Source: Tetracladium setigerum (Eukaryota; Ascomycota; Leotiomycetes; Helotiales). Taken from it: 64,000 nt of DNA. Numbering within the stretch: the first letter of the stretch is position 1; every line of letters starts with the position of its first letter. Shown here one piece after another: positions 1 to 10,225 of the stretch. Location of the stretch: the NCBI GenBank assembly GCA_031472005.1, contig PZJY01000005.1, positions 496,001-560,000 of the forward strand. Direction: 5' to 3'. The notes under the pieces were generated by a model. It was not told the origin of the DNA. It saw only the letters and a program-made list of their open reading frames with translations, and did not search any database. The position numbers were made by a program, and so were the translations under genes.

Positions 1-100
1 GGGAATGGAACCCCTTCCAACGCTATACCAGATGGAAGAAACAATGTGGGCAATGGGAATGGAGACCATTGATGATTTTGATTTTAACCAAACAGAATGA
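1..100 (+). CDS. possible 3' end of an upstream gene (partial)
   Basis: The first bases are open in all three forward frames. One frame reads an Asn/Gly-rich tail ending at TGA 70-72. Another reads a tail ending in DDFDFNQTE with TGA at 98-100. Either could be the C-terminus of a gene lying to the left, and I cannot choose between them. No family is recognisable in so short a piece. It could also be simply non-coding. Confidence 0.2.
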   Translation, partial: GMEPLPTLYQMEETMWAMGMETIDDFDFNQTE

Positions 101-2550
101 CTCGGCGTGTGGTGAGGAGCGGGCATCATTAGGCACCATGAGAGAAAAGGTTCCGACGAAGAGGGGGAGAATGACAACAGCCACAACGGGTACATCATTG
201 TTACAGCATCAGATGACACGCAAAAAGGCGAGGAGTCTGCATTTATGATACTCACTACTCAACACCAGATAAAAAAAAGCAAGTTTTATGATTCATGGGT
301 TTCCCATCTCCCCACGCTTGAAGGTGTGAGTGTCTGATGTCTTGTGCAGGTCGTCGACTGTACAAGTACTGACTTACTACTGTACTGACTCGGCATCTTA
401 CTGTATGTTGTGCGGATGTACCACTTCGCGATCAAACTAAGATCAAACTAAAGCTGCAAAAGCTAAAGGCTACCTCGTCCTTACTCGCAGCAGTCAGGCA
501 CTTGCCGTCATCTTTCTCCATCCGCTGGCAGCAATGTCTCGGAAATGCCTCATACAACCAACCTTCGATCTAACTTTGTACCTTTGTACATGTACTGTAC
601 GGTACAGTAGTAACAACCTTCAACCCAGACTACTGGGCTTGCTAGACTATTGTCGGTACTAGACTGAAAGCATACCTTGCGAAGGTTCCTGTACAAAGTC
701 ACGTCACGAAGTCTCTCCCTCCCTCCCGTCAATCTATGCCGAAAGCAGTCTAGTCGCGCATTCTTATCAACGGGCGGTCGGGGAAGAGGCACCGTCCCGC
801 AGCGCCGGACCTGGACCTGGGGGTGCGGCCTGCATGCACACCAGGGGTCACATCCAATGAGCTTGCCCATCACATTTTGTCGGGAAGCTTGGCGCGTGTG
901 TGTGACGGGCCCCTTTTTATGTGCCACCCACCCACCGGTCTGGTCTGTGATGAGAATATTCTTGTCTGGGAATCTGGGTGGGTGGTGTTGGGTGTTGGAT
1001 ATGGGAAGGCAGGCTCGCTCGCTCATTTCATTTGAGGGGAGGGAAGGGAGGTTGGGGAGGCAGAGATAGAAGAGGAGGAGGAGGAGATGAGATGATTGTT
1101 ATAAGGATGACGGCGGGCGACGGTTGGATGTGAAGGAAATTCGATGTTTTGTTGATGATTTTAGGTTCCGTTGAAACAGGGGAAGGAAAAAGTGTCACTG
1201 TTGGAAATGAAGTATCGAGAGTTTTGTGATATTATTATTGTGACCTGGAGTTTTGTGACAGGTGCTGCTCGTCCCCAACCATTGGCTAGATACTGTACTT
1301 CTCTCCCCATAATAAGGTCTATACGCCGCTCAAATAAGAATCACATCGCTTCAAGGGACGAAAGAAACACGAGAAACAAAACGTGAACAGAGCGGCACCA
1401 ATAACAACAACCAACAAACACCAGCTCGGAATTCTATTCCCCCATCGAAACAGGGAATCCTGTACGTACGTTACGTACCGCGACGACAGATCCAAAAGCC
1501 AATTGAATTGAATTGGATTGATCCTTGTACCGTCTAATACAGCTCCTACTCGTGTACTGTACTCCGTAATAATTGACCGTCGCTCTCTGCTCGCCCGTTG
1601 GCCTGAGCACGCGCAGAGCGCAACCTTCTTTCCTTTCTTCTGCCAGCGCCATCCCTTCCATTTTCTTTCCTCCCCTTCCAGCCTTCTGCCATCCACCCTC
1701 CACCACCACCACTACTTCCTAAATTCCTCCTCCTCCACCTCCTCATTTCTTCAACAAGAGCGGCGCAACTCAACAAACAACACCACAAACGCCACCACGT
1801 GCGACTATTAAAACGACGCGAAAACAAACCGTCAAAGCGACAGCTTGAAAAAGACCTCGAATCGCCCGTGCCCTACACTACTCGCTTTACCTCTTTCTCT
1901 CTCGCTCGCTCTCTTCCTCTCTCTATCTCTTCTACTTCTTTCTTGGATGTGGTGGCTTCTGTCAATCCTTTGCGCACGTACAAACTGCACCTACTTGCAT
2001 TGCATGATGTGAAGGGGCCGTTCTTCTGTTGGTTGGAACAACAAACAAAGCACTGGACGAAGAATTCATTATTTCGATACAGTTCAGAGGCGCGTTTAGA
2101 ATCCACGTACATACAGTACCCAATACACACCAAACACATACAACACCACACGCACCTTCGACTCATACTCGCGCAGCAGTCACTTCCACTCGCAACTTTC
2201 GCACACACAAAAATCATTCACTCTTCATTCTTTACTCTTTAGGCAACGCCCGCGCGAGGGATCGACGGATTGGGCTGATTTTCGCACGAGCATTGAAAGC
2301 TGTCATCCCGTAACAAGGCGGATCGCTGTCATAAACCACGCCAACTAAGGAAACGGTCCGCGCGCACACCAGGGAATCCTAGATTGGGCTTTGTTTATTG
2401 GGAATAACCACCTTCTTTGAGGAGGGGCACAAAGCACACGATAGCGACTTAAGAAAAAGAGGAACACGCGCGCGTGTTCCCTTTCCCTTCACTTTACACG
2501 AACAAACGGAATCAACCGCGCAGAGAGAAAAAAGGGAATAGATCGATAAG
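101..2550. other. long intergenic / 5' region, no supported gene
   Basis: This 2.4 kb holds overlapping short open frames on both strands, none with a recognisable domain or consistent splice structure. It is pyrimidine-rich near 1620-1760 and 1880-1940, as in fungal promoters and 5' leaders. It contains several TACTGTAC words (about 592, 1291 and 1553). It probably carries the promoter and 5' UTR of the gene starting at 2551. Confidence 0.5.
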
Positions 2551-5221
2551 ATGGACGATTCGACTGGGTCGTATGGCGGTGGTATGGGTTTATCTTCATC
2601 CACGGGCGCAATGCGGAGGAATCACTCGTACAATTCTTATGATCGCCCGGGCAGCAGCTCGAGTAATCATACCCGTAAGGCACCGTCAAGTTCGGGCGCA
2701 AGTGCCATATCTGCGACTTCATCTACACCAAGAGCGAACAGAACTACTGGAAGTGGAACTGTTGGAAACAGTCTGTTGCAAGAGAGGCTGCGAGAGAGAA
2801 AGGTCGAGAGCGGAAGGACTAGTACTGCCGGGGATAGGGGCGTTCAGAGTTCGCCAGTCAGAGGCAGTATGAGAGAGGAGAGGAGGCCAAGTTCTGGTGT
2901 GTCGGGAAAGGCGATGGGTGTTAAGCAGATCGAGGAGGTAAGTCTACACTCTCAATTGCTCCATGACTGGTAACGTGCTAATAGGACTCTCTGTCCAGCA
3001 AGTCTCGACCCTTCACAAACAGAATTTCGACCTCAAGCTTGAGCTTTATCATCGCAGACAACGACAGGAGTCACTCGAGACAAGACTGGAAGCTGCGGAG
3101 AAACAATTGGAGGAACAAGCCGAAATGCAAGAGCTGAATGAGCAACTACTGGCGGAGTTAGAGAGGAGGGACCAAGCTCTTGATGAGGCAGTGGGAGTGA
3201 TTGTCACATTGGAAGACAAGGTGGATAGGATGCAGAGAGAAAGGGAGATGGTCAGAAGTGTGGAACAATCCCCATACGTCCCTGGCGATGATTTCTCTAG
3301 CTCACCACCTCAAATGGACGACAAGACCCCAAGAAAGAACGTGGTTCGCATGCCGTCATTTCTCTCGGAGCAGAGCGAAAATACAGAGGCATTGCGAAGC
3401 TTATATCTACCTCAAAATCATACGTACAGCGAAGCATCATCACTTCCCAAATTGGACGAAGAGTCGTTTGATGGCATGGACAGTCCACGACTGAGCGTTC
3501 TGAGTGAGAGCTCTTTCCTGAGCGTGTATGGCGATAAGCTCGATCTGAACGCTGAGCCGGAGGGCCCAAAGAGACATCGCGCTTCTTCTTCTGTAGAGAA
3601 GTGGGTTGAAGAGCGACCTATCCGGGCTATGACCCCCACCAAAACATCACCAGACATGCTTCGACGAAAGCAATTCCTCTCCATTAACGATGTTTTGGAA
3701 TCGCCGCTACAGAGATTGGAGAAGCTGAAGCATACCCTTGAAAAGCACACAATGTCAGGTCAATCGAACGCTGGCCATCTGAAGGAGAAGCGTAATAGTA
3801 GACAATTGAAAAATCTGTTTACTGACAAGAAGAGTTTCGAGACCCAACAATCTCTACCTCCAACACCTGATACCTTCTCCACGAATACACTTCGCCATTA
3901 CAAGGGTTCAAACGATACTCTAGCCCCCGACAGCACGTTCTTGAGCACTACTTCGACCTATACTGCTGGGATCACACAAAACAATTACCAATCAATGATA
4001 TCTATGCGTCCTCGCTCGGCAGGTGAAACGATAACCAGCCGGCGAGATGGTCATGGCTGGGACACTTCAACTCAAGCAGATGCCACCGAGACTGGTAGTA
4101 CATCAAGCACCTATTCTCCCTCCGTCTCCTACGAAGGACCTACCAAACGAGTTCTCACCCCTGAGCTCTTCAACTTCGGTTCCTCAGGGCCAGATATGGA
4201 TTGGGGTCGTGACATGATGTTCAACCACAACGATATCGAACATGAATCAGAACTACCCATACACAAACGCCACAACGCCATCCGTCGTTCTAGCATGGTG
4301 GAGTCGCCCCATCCAAGAAGCGATGACACGGCTATTCAGTATAATGCTAAATACGGTGATCTCCAACGTCAAGACACCGCTACTCCTCCCATTGACACCA
4401 GTCCTCGGCCCGACCTACCTGATCGTCGCTCTTCCCTTGCCGCGGTCTCCAAACTAAGGAAACCAAGTGCCGCCCATCAACGAACCTCACTTTCCGTCTC
4501 GCCAAGCAAAGACACAGCTGTACAACCCCAACCAATCGCCCCCGCACCCATCTCCAAGAAAACAAGACTCGCAAATCGCCTATTCGGTGGCGTTCGCAAC
4601 GTTTCCGTCTCTGAGAACACACCACCACCAGCTTCTACAACGGAAAATACTTTGGTCAAATCTCAAGCACCAGCTCAGACAAATACCTCTCGTCCTCTAC
4701 CACAACAACAGCAGCAAAGGTCGTCCTACAATCCTGCACCCAGAAGTCAAAGTAATTCATATTTTGCTGATGGACCCCTCACATCCCACACTGTCGTTTC
4801 ACTCGCTCAAAGCAATGAAGATGACCGGGCTACTCCACCGCCAATTCGCAGATCTAAGACTTCGGCGCCGAATCCGAGGTTGAAGAATGTTAGACCTAGT
4901 TCTGCGGGTGGTGGTGGTGTTGGAAGTGTAAAGAGGATTAGTGGATTTGGTGGAGATGGTGCTTTTGATGATTACCATGGTGATGGCGGTGGTGGTGTTG
5001 GTAATGGTGGTGGTGGAATCATGGCGGGAGCAGCAGCAGCAACAAAGAAGAGAAGAGAGAGTATGAGTGTAGACTTAGGCGTTGCGAGGGGTTTGAGTGC
5101 TATTTTGGGTGGTGGGGATGCTATGCATGGTACTGATAGTGGTGGAGAAGTTGGGGTTGGGGCTGCTGCGGGAGAGGGGAAGAAGAAATGGTTTGGTGGG
5201 TTGAGAAGTGGGAGGGGTTGA
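2551..5221 (+). CDS. centrosomin-type CM1-motif coiled-coil protein
   Basis: Two exons, 2551-2937 and 2999-5221, are joined across a 61 bp intron (GTAAGT, branch GCTAAT, CCAG) to give about 869 residues. The N-terminal 120 residues are Ser/Thr-rich and disordered. The intron sits exactly in the diagnostic stretch KQIEE|QVSTLHKQNFDLKL, followed by ELYHRRQRQESLE. This matches the CM1 (Cnn_1N) motif by which fungal Mto1/Pcp1/ApsB-type proteins recruit the gamma-tubulin complex. A coiled coil of roughly 100 residues follows. The rest is low-complexity Ser/Pro/Asn, with Gly-rich tracts and a basic C-terminus (KKKWFGGLRSGRG). The inferred role is microtubule nucleation at the spindle pole body or septal organising centres. 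The domain call is firm; orthology to a named gene is not. Confidence 0.85.
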
Positions 5222-6507
5222 GTATTGAGTAGGAGTTTTGTTTCAGTAGGGGGGTTTGAAGAGGGGTGGGAGTGCGAGGGGTGAAATGATACCCAATTCT
5301 TGATCGATACCTGGGCTTGCGCGTTTGCGAGGTCACTTTGCTTTACTTTGTTTTTATTATTATTATTTGCCTTTTTGCGTTGTCTTTACAGAAACAGAAA
5401 CAGTCTCGGTAACTTACTTGTTGAAGACTGGCTGGTTGGGTGCTTTGAATGGCGTTTTCTCTTATGGTTGGTTGGGTTGGTGGATGGTTGGGCTGGGAAT
5501 GGGGTTGGGATTGGGATTGGATGGTCTATCTTCTGTACACTCTTGAAAAGATTCCAAAATCAAGGGGGATATCAGGACCCCTTTGTATTCTCGAGAGACA
5601 GAGGGGGGGGGATTGGATTGTATAACACAAACATTTTACATGTGGAGGGAGGAGGAGGGGAGAGAAGAGGGGAAAGAAGAGAGTAGACCTGCGAAGGTAT
5701 AAGAGTGGAAGGGAAGGGAGGGGGATTGTAAGAATTGGAAAGAAGGAAGGAAGTTAGAGAGACTGAGCAGAAGTCTGCGAGAGGAAGAAAGTGTGAGAGT
5801 AGTCGACCAGAGAATAGGCCTGAGAAGCGAGCGAGGCATGTGTTTAGAGTAGATTAAGTAGGCTTTTCTTTACTTGGTTTGATACCCAAATTGAAATTTG
5901 AAAATATTGAGAATTGAAAATTTGTAATTGGAAATTGAAGATTGAAAGATTGAAGATTGAGAATTGAATATTGAGAAATTGAAGATAGAGATCCAAATTT
6001 TAGAATTGGTGTTGATGGTTAGTACTGTAACCGGCACTGTGAGTACATAGTGCTTTTATTGATGCTATTGATGCTTGATGCCATTAATGCCAAGCTTAAA
6101 TGCCACGCTTAGGTAAGGCTTAGGTAAGTTCAATTTAAGTTTCGGAAATGTATATTTACTTAAATATAACGCATTCTACACTTAATCTCTTGCGCACTAT
6201 TCTTTTGAATAGGCAGGTAGTTTACTTTGTGTGGCGTAGAAAATGTCACGCCTATGGGTGTACTATACTGTACCTTGTAACGTCTAAAAGTGCTTACCTA
6301 ACTAGGTACTCCGTACGGAAAGGCTAATTTTTTAAATCCGAGGAAATAATGACGTTCATAAACCACTCCAACCGGCTACGATACCATTAGTTTTTTCCCT
6401 TGTTATTCGAGTTTTCATTGTCGTAAGATTACTTTTGCCCTGCGCGTACCTAGGTACTTTGTTACTGTATTATTGTCGAAAGTAGATAGTTGTCATCGAC
6501 ACAAATT
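5222..6507. other. AT-rich intergenic region with ATTGA-type minisatellite
   Basis: There is no supported gene here. 5885-5985 is a degenerate run of ATTGAAR/GATTGA units. The stretch 6000-6480 is AT-rich, with a TACTGTAC word at about 6267. It separates the CM1 gene from the MFS gene and presumably holds the terminator of one and the promoter of the other. Confidence 0.5.
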
Positions 6508-8280
6508 ATGAATTCAACAGATAATCAGCGAACTGTAGACAATCCTCAGACAGCAACACCAACTATAGCCAATCCTCAGACAACAACAGCAGCAGCAGCA
6601 CCAACTTCTCCACAAGTAGTAGAAGAAGAGGAAGAACCCTACAGCATCTTCGATAATCGGCAGAGAGCGTTAATCGTGATTATTGTTTCCATCGCTGCAA
6701 CATGTAAGCACTGCCAAAAAAAATCTCGCTTTCACGCAACTGATTGAATGATTGATTGTAAGCAACGAAGAAAAATTGGCTAATTAATCCACTCCCAATC
6801 CAATCCAAATAGTCTCGGGCTTCGCTTCAAATATATATTTCCCCGCATTGCCGACCATTGCTCACGATCTCAACGTATCCATCGAACTCATCAATCTCAC
6901 CGTGACCTCATACCTCATCTTCCAAGGCATCGCCCCAAGTCTCTGGGGTCCCATCTCCGACGTCAAGGGCCGTCGAGTAGCATACTGCTGCACATTTTTC
7001 GTCTTCATAGGTTCATGTATCGGTCTCGCCCTCTCCAGAAATTACGCAACTTTGCTCGTCCTCAGATGTCTACAGAGCACCGGAAGCGCGAGCACAATTG
7101 CCATTGGCTCCGGTGTGATTGGAGATGTCACCACGCGTGACAATCGTGGTGGGATGATGGGGATTTTTCAGGCGGGATTGCTGGTTCCTGTTGCTGTGGG
7201 GCCGGTGATTGGAGGTGCGCTGGCTGGATCATCGTTGGGATGGAGGGCAATTTTTTGGTTTTTGGGTATTTATGGGGTGTGTTTTTGCTCTTGTTGGTGT
7301 TGCTGCTGCCGGAGACGTTGAGGTTGGTGGTGGGGAATGGAAGTCGGATGCCGGTGAATAATGCGGTGGCGAGGTATCCCTTACAGCTGTATCAGAGAAC
7401 TACTAAGATCAGATGGAATCGAGATGCTGTCGCTACATCAGCTGCCCAGCCCGTGGCGAGAGCACATGTAGATTTCAGAGCCCCGTTTAGCATACTCGCT
7501 AGCAAACAAGCCGCGCCTATTATCGTGTTTCTGGCTGTATACTACGCCGTTTGGCAGATGAGTATTACAGCCATGTCCACTCTTTTCAAAGACAAGTACG
7601 GCCTCTCTGAGACTCAAATCGGTCTTACTTTTATTGCTAATGGCGCTGGTTCTATTGTTGGTACGTTGATTACAGGCAAGATTCTCAATATCGACTATCG
7701 TCGCTTCAAAGCTCGATATGAGCATGAGAGGATGCAGTCAAGAAGCATACGGACGGGCACCAAAACCACTACCACCACCACCGATGGCAGCAATACAACA
7801 CCGTCACTATGCAATAAAAATTTACCTACCGATACGAATACGAATACAAACCAAGAAGAAGACGCCCCCTTCCACCTCGCAAAAGCCCGTCTTCGTCTCA
7901 TCCCTCTCTTCTCCCTCATACAATGCCTATCCATCCTCCTCTTCGGCTGGACAATCCAATACGCACAGCACATCCACATCGCTGTCCCCATCGTATCAAC
8001 ATTCATCACGGGCTGGACGGCTATCTCTGTTCAATCTGTCGTTATGACTTACCTCGTTGATATCTTTCATGATCGGAGCGCAGCAGCTAGCGCGAGTCTT
8101 AATATTGCTAGGTGTTTTTTGGCGGCTGGTGGGACAGCGGTTGTCATGCCGTTGATTAGGGAGATGGGGTTGAGTGGGCTTTTACGGTTTGTGTTGGGGT
8201 GCAGGGTGCTGCGGTGGGTGCGTTGTGGGGATGAGAGGGGGGAGGGGAAGAGGGGAGAAGAGGAGGAGACGGCGGGTTGA
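6508..8280 (+). CDS. MFS drug:H+ antiporter (DHA1-like) with apparent frameshift
   Basis: Exon 1 is 6508-6703 and exon 2 starts at 6813 (intron GTAAGC..AATAG). The N-terminus is a hydrophilic tail followed by YSIFDNRQRALIVIIVS, the usual lead into TM1. The signature GPISDVKGRR lies in the TM2-TM3 loop, and GWRAIFWFLGIYG precedes TM6. Mid-protein LLLPETLR and a Thr/Asn-rich central loop are typical of Qdr/Flr1-type polyamine or drug exporters. The frame is lost at the GGGG run 7274-7277. One extra base there would join TM5 to TM6 and give about 554 residues. The last 35 residues (from about 8175) read as basic and acidic rather than as TM12, so a further shift is likely. I cannot tell a pseudogene from a sequence error. 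Substrate unknown. Confidence 0.75.
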
Positions 8281-9030
8281 CCTAGGACTGGGAATGTGAA
8301 TATGGGCTGTTGTGCGTAGTTGACGCAAGGAAGAAAGGGCGACAGAGAATAGATGTTGAGGTTTTTTTTTTAAAATCCTGTGCTTCTGCATCTATATACT
8401 AAGTTAGTATGCCACGAATCCATGATAACTCGGCTGATACGAAAATTTGATCGAGAAGGCTCGATTTATGGGTATACTTGATCCGTTTACACTTAGCTTA
8501 CTGCATTTCTGTTGCTCTTGCTTTGACTTCTTAATCTCTTGCTTTTGAGATTACAATAAAAAGATATGAATGACAAGAAGACAAGAAAATAAGAACAATG
8601 GAGAAGAAGAGAAGAAGTGTTGAACGCTATGATGTCTTGGCGTTTGGGTCAACCACTTAGACGAGACTAGATAAGGATAAACAAACTACTATACTCTCAA
8701 GTGTAGGCCTATGCTTTTTAAGTCAATTGGAAGAGAGGAAGAGAGGATATCAAGAAAGAAAACTACCTAACTTAGTTGCAAATATAAAGTTTCTCTGCCT
8801 CCACGGCAGTAGCCCTCGGAGAGCCAGAAGCGCATCACTCATGCCCCGGAACATACCTAGCATCCGATTCGAAATTAGGTACCTTCTTACCTTTTATGTC
8901 TACAAATGTTCATACAGTTTTTCGAGATATTCGGAAATTGCTAGCCTAGTTCACCTCATATGGTATGATAGTGTCTATACGCCTAGCTGCGTTGCAATAG
9001 ATATATTATGAAATACACTGATTGACTGCC
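8281..9030. other. intergenic, no supported gene
   Basis: The 3' flank of the MFS gene includes a T9 run near 8362. The remainder is AT-rich with no convincing coding sequence on either strand. It leads directly into the 5S rRNA gene. Confidence 0.5.
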
Positions 9031-9149
9031 ACATACGACCATAGACTGAGGAGAATTGGGCATCCCGTCCGCTCTGCCATACACAAGCCTCAGATCGGTA
9101 GATTAGTAGTTGGGTGGGTGACCACCAGCGAATCCCTGCTGTTGTATGT
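9031..9149 (+). rRNA. 5S ribosomal RNA
   Basis: The segment starts ACATACGACCATAG and ends CTGCTGTTGTATGT, with the internal blocks ATCCCGTCCGCTCT, GGTAGATTAGTAGTTGGG and GACCACCAGCGAATCCC. These are the conserved blocks of filamentous-ascomycete 5S rRNA, including the internal promoter region. The length of 119 nt is normal. A T-run follows at once and would serve as the RNA polymerase III terminator. Ascomycete 5S genes are commonly dispersed single copies, as here. It looks intact, unlike the decayed copy at 16691-16809. Confidence 0.93.
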
Positions 9150-9236
9150 TTTTTTGTGGATTCTTTTTAGCAGTTTTCAGTTGATGTGGGGATCTTGTTT
9201 TTTTTTTTGAAGGCTGTGGTGGTCTTGGCGGGGCAG
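9150..9236 (+). repeat. 5S downstream flank shared with 16810-16888
   Basis: The stretch after the 5S gene, with AGTTGATGTGG, a poly-T run, then GGTCTTGGCGGGGCAG, recurs after the decayed 5S copy at 16810-16888. The duplicated unit therefore includes about 85 bp beyond the RNA gene. No coding potential. Confidence 0.75.
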
Positions 9237-9249
9237 GCACGAATTCCAA

Positions 9250-9450
9250 ATATTTTGCTACTAGGAAAAGAAGACAGGGAATGAAGGAGAGAGAAGGAAG
9301 CTAATTTTGTTATTCAAATAATAAAAATATTGACTGGAAATCGAGATTGGGCTGTGTTACTATTGGCATGTTTTTCTCTCTCTCAGCGAGACGTTGTTTA
9401 CAATCTAAGCGAGAACCCCCATCCCCGCAATCGCCAAGCTCTCAATCTGC
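9250..9450 (+). repeat. dispersed repeat, partner of 25440-25650
   Basis: Shared blocks in the same order are TTTTG.TACTA.GAAAAGAAGA, AGCGAGACGT, GTTTACAATCTAA.CGAG and AACCCCCATCCCCGCAATCG. The partner copy sits just upstream of the Zn2Cys6 gene. The GC-rich part is almost identical and the flanks differ mainly by transitions. The element type is unknown; it could be an old transposon end. Confidence 0.7.
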
Positions 9451-9489
9451 TCCTCTCTTTGTATCTAAGTTCCAATACTTTAAAAACAA

Positions 9490-9830
9490 GCAAGCTAGCA
9501 CTGTTGGCCTCTTTAGTACTATTGATTTGTTCTACATCGCTAGGTTTTCTTGCTATTTTTCTCTTCAATAATTTTAGTCTTTTTAATACTATTAGTCTCT
9601 TTAATTTTATTACTCTATATCCCTTCACGGACTTCGACTCTTCTAAAATTTATTTATATTTGGCTTTTTCTATTAATATCTACGTAGTAATAGCTATAAT
9701 ATTAGTATTATAATTCATAAAATTAAAGCCTTATTGTAACTATATACCTAGTAGCTATATTAAAAAGAAGAGTTAGTAGATTTTATCGCCTAATGTTAAA
9801 ATATACGGACTTATTAATATTGAAATCACG
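9490..9830 (-). pseudogene. RIP-decayed fragment of the HpcH/HpaI aldolase gene
   Basis: This segment aligns base by base with 36900-37250, the last exon, last intron and end of exon 4 of the aldolase gene, in the same orientation. Shared landmarks include GTTGGCCTCTTTAGTA, CCTTCACGGACTTCGACTCT and TAATGTTAAA. Differences are overwhelmingly C-to-T and G-to-A relative to the intact gene, giving TATA-rich sequence full of stops. Intron sequence is retained, so this is a DNA duplication, not a processed copy. The 5' two thirds of the gene are absent. It abuts the 9250-9450 repeat. Confidence 0.88.
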
Positions 9831-9892
9831 TTCGTAACTAGCTACTCATCAGAGCTAGTCACCCCACAATTTTGTATTCACCCCTAATACCA

Positions 9893-10200
9893 CTACAACC
9901 CATCAGAAATCTCATTCATCACCTGTCCCTGCTCAGTCATACCTTTAACCGGAAGCCCCAACTCCCTACCTGCCATCGCACATCGAGTCAACTTGTGCAT
10001 CATTTGCGAATCCCTCCAATGAATCTGTTCTCGGCTTGAAGCCGCCAAGTGGTCGAGGGCTTTTTGGCTACAGATCGAGAATATAATTTGAGATGATCTG
10101 CGAAACTAAGAAATTACTACTAATGTGATCCGTTCACCTAACGATTCCAGAGAAAGCCATACCCACGACCTGGTTGCCAATCAAAATAAAATCCTGGAGA
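9893..10200 (-). pseudogene. possible 3' gene remnant
   Basis: Reading the minus strand from about 10090 to a TAG at 9893-9895 gives an uninterrupted stretch containing IHWRDSQMMHKLTRCAMAG and RELGLPVKG. That looks like a real C-terminus and somewhat recalls the tail of fungal bZIP/DUF3425 proteins. A second open stretch upstream (GNQVVGMAFSGI) may be the preceding exon, but the two do not join cleanly and no start is visible. It lies just past the end of the AAA gene in the same direction. It could be a relic or a misread. Low certainty. Confidence 0.3.
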
Positions 10201-10225
10201 AAAGAAACCCCAATCTAGCAGTACT

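Noticed and set aside
550..1069. Open frames of 130-158 codons on both strands
   Set aside because: They overlap each other, have no motif, and the sequence looks like promoter DNA of low complexity.
9330..9713. A 127-codon forward frame with hydrophobic stretches
   Set aside because: It runs across the repeat and the RIP-decayed aldolase fragment; the hydrophobic look comes from T-rich mutated DNA.
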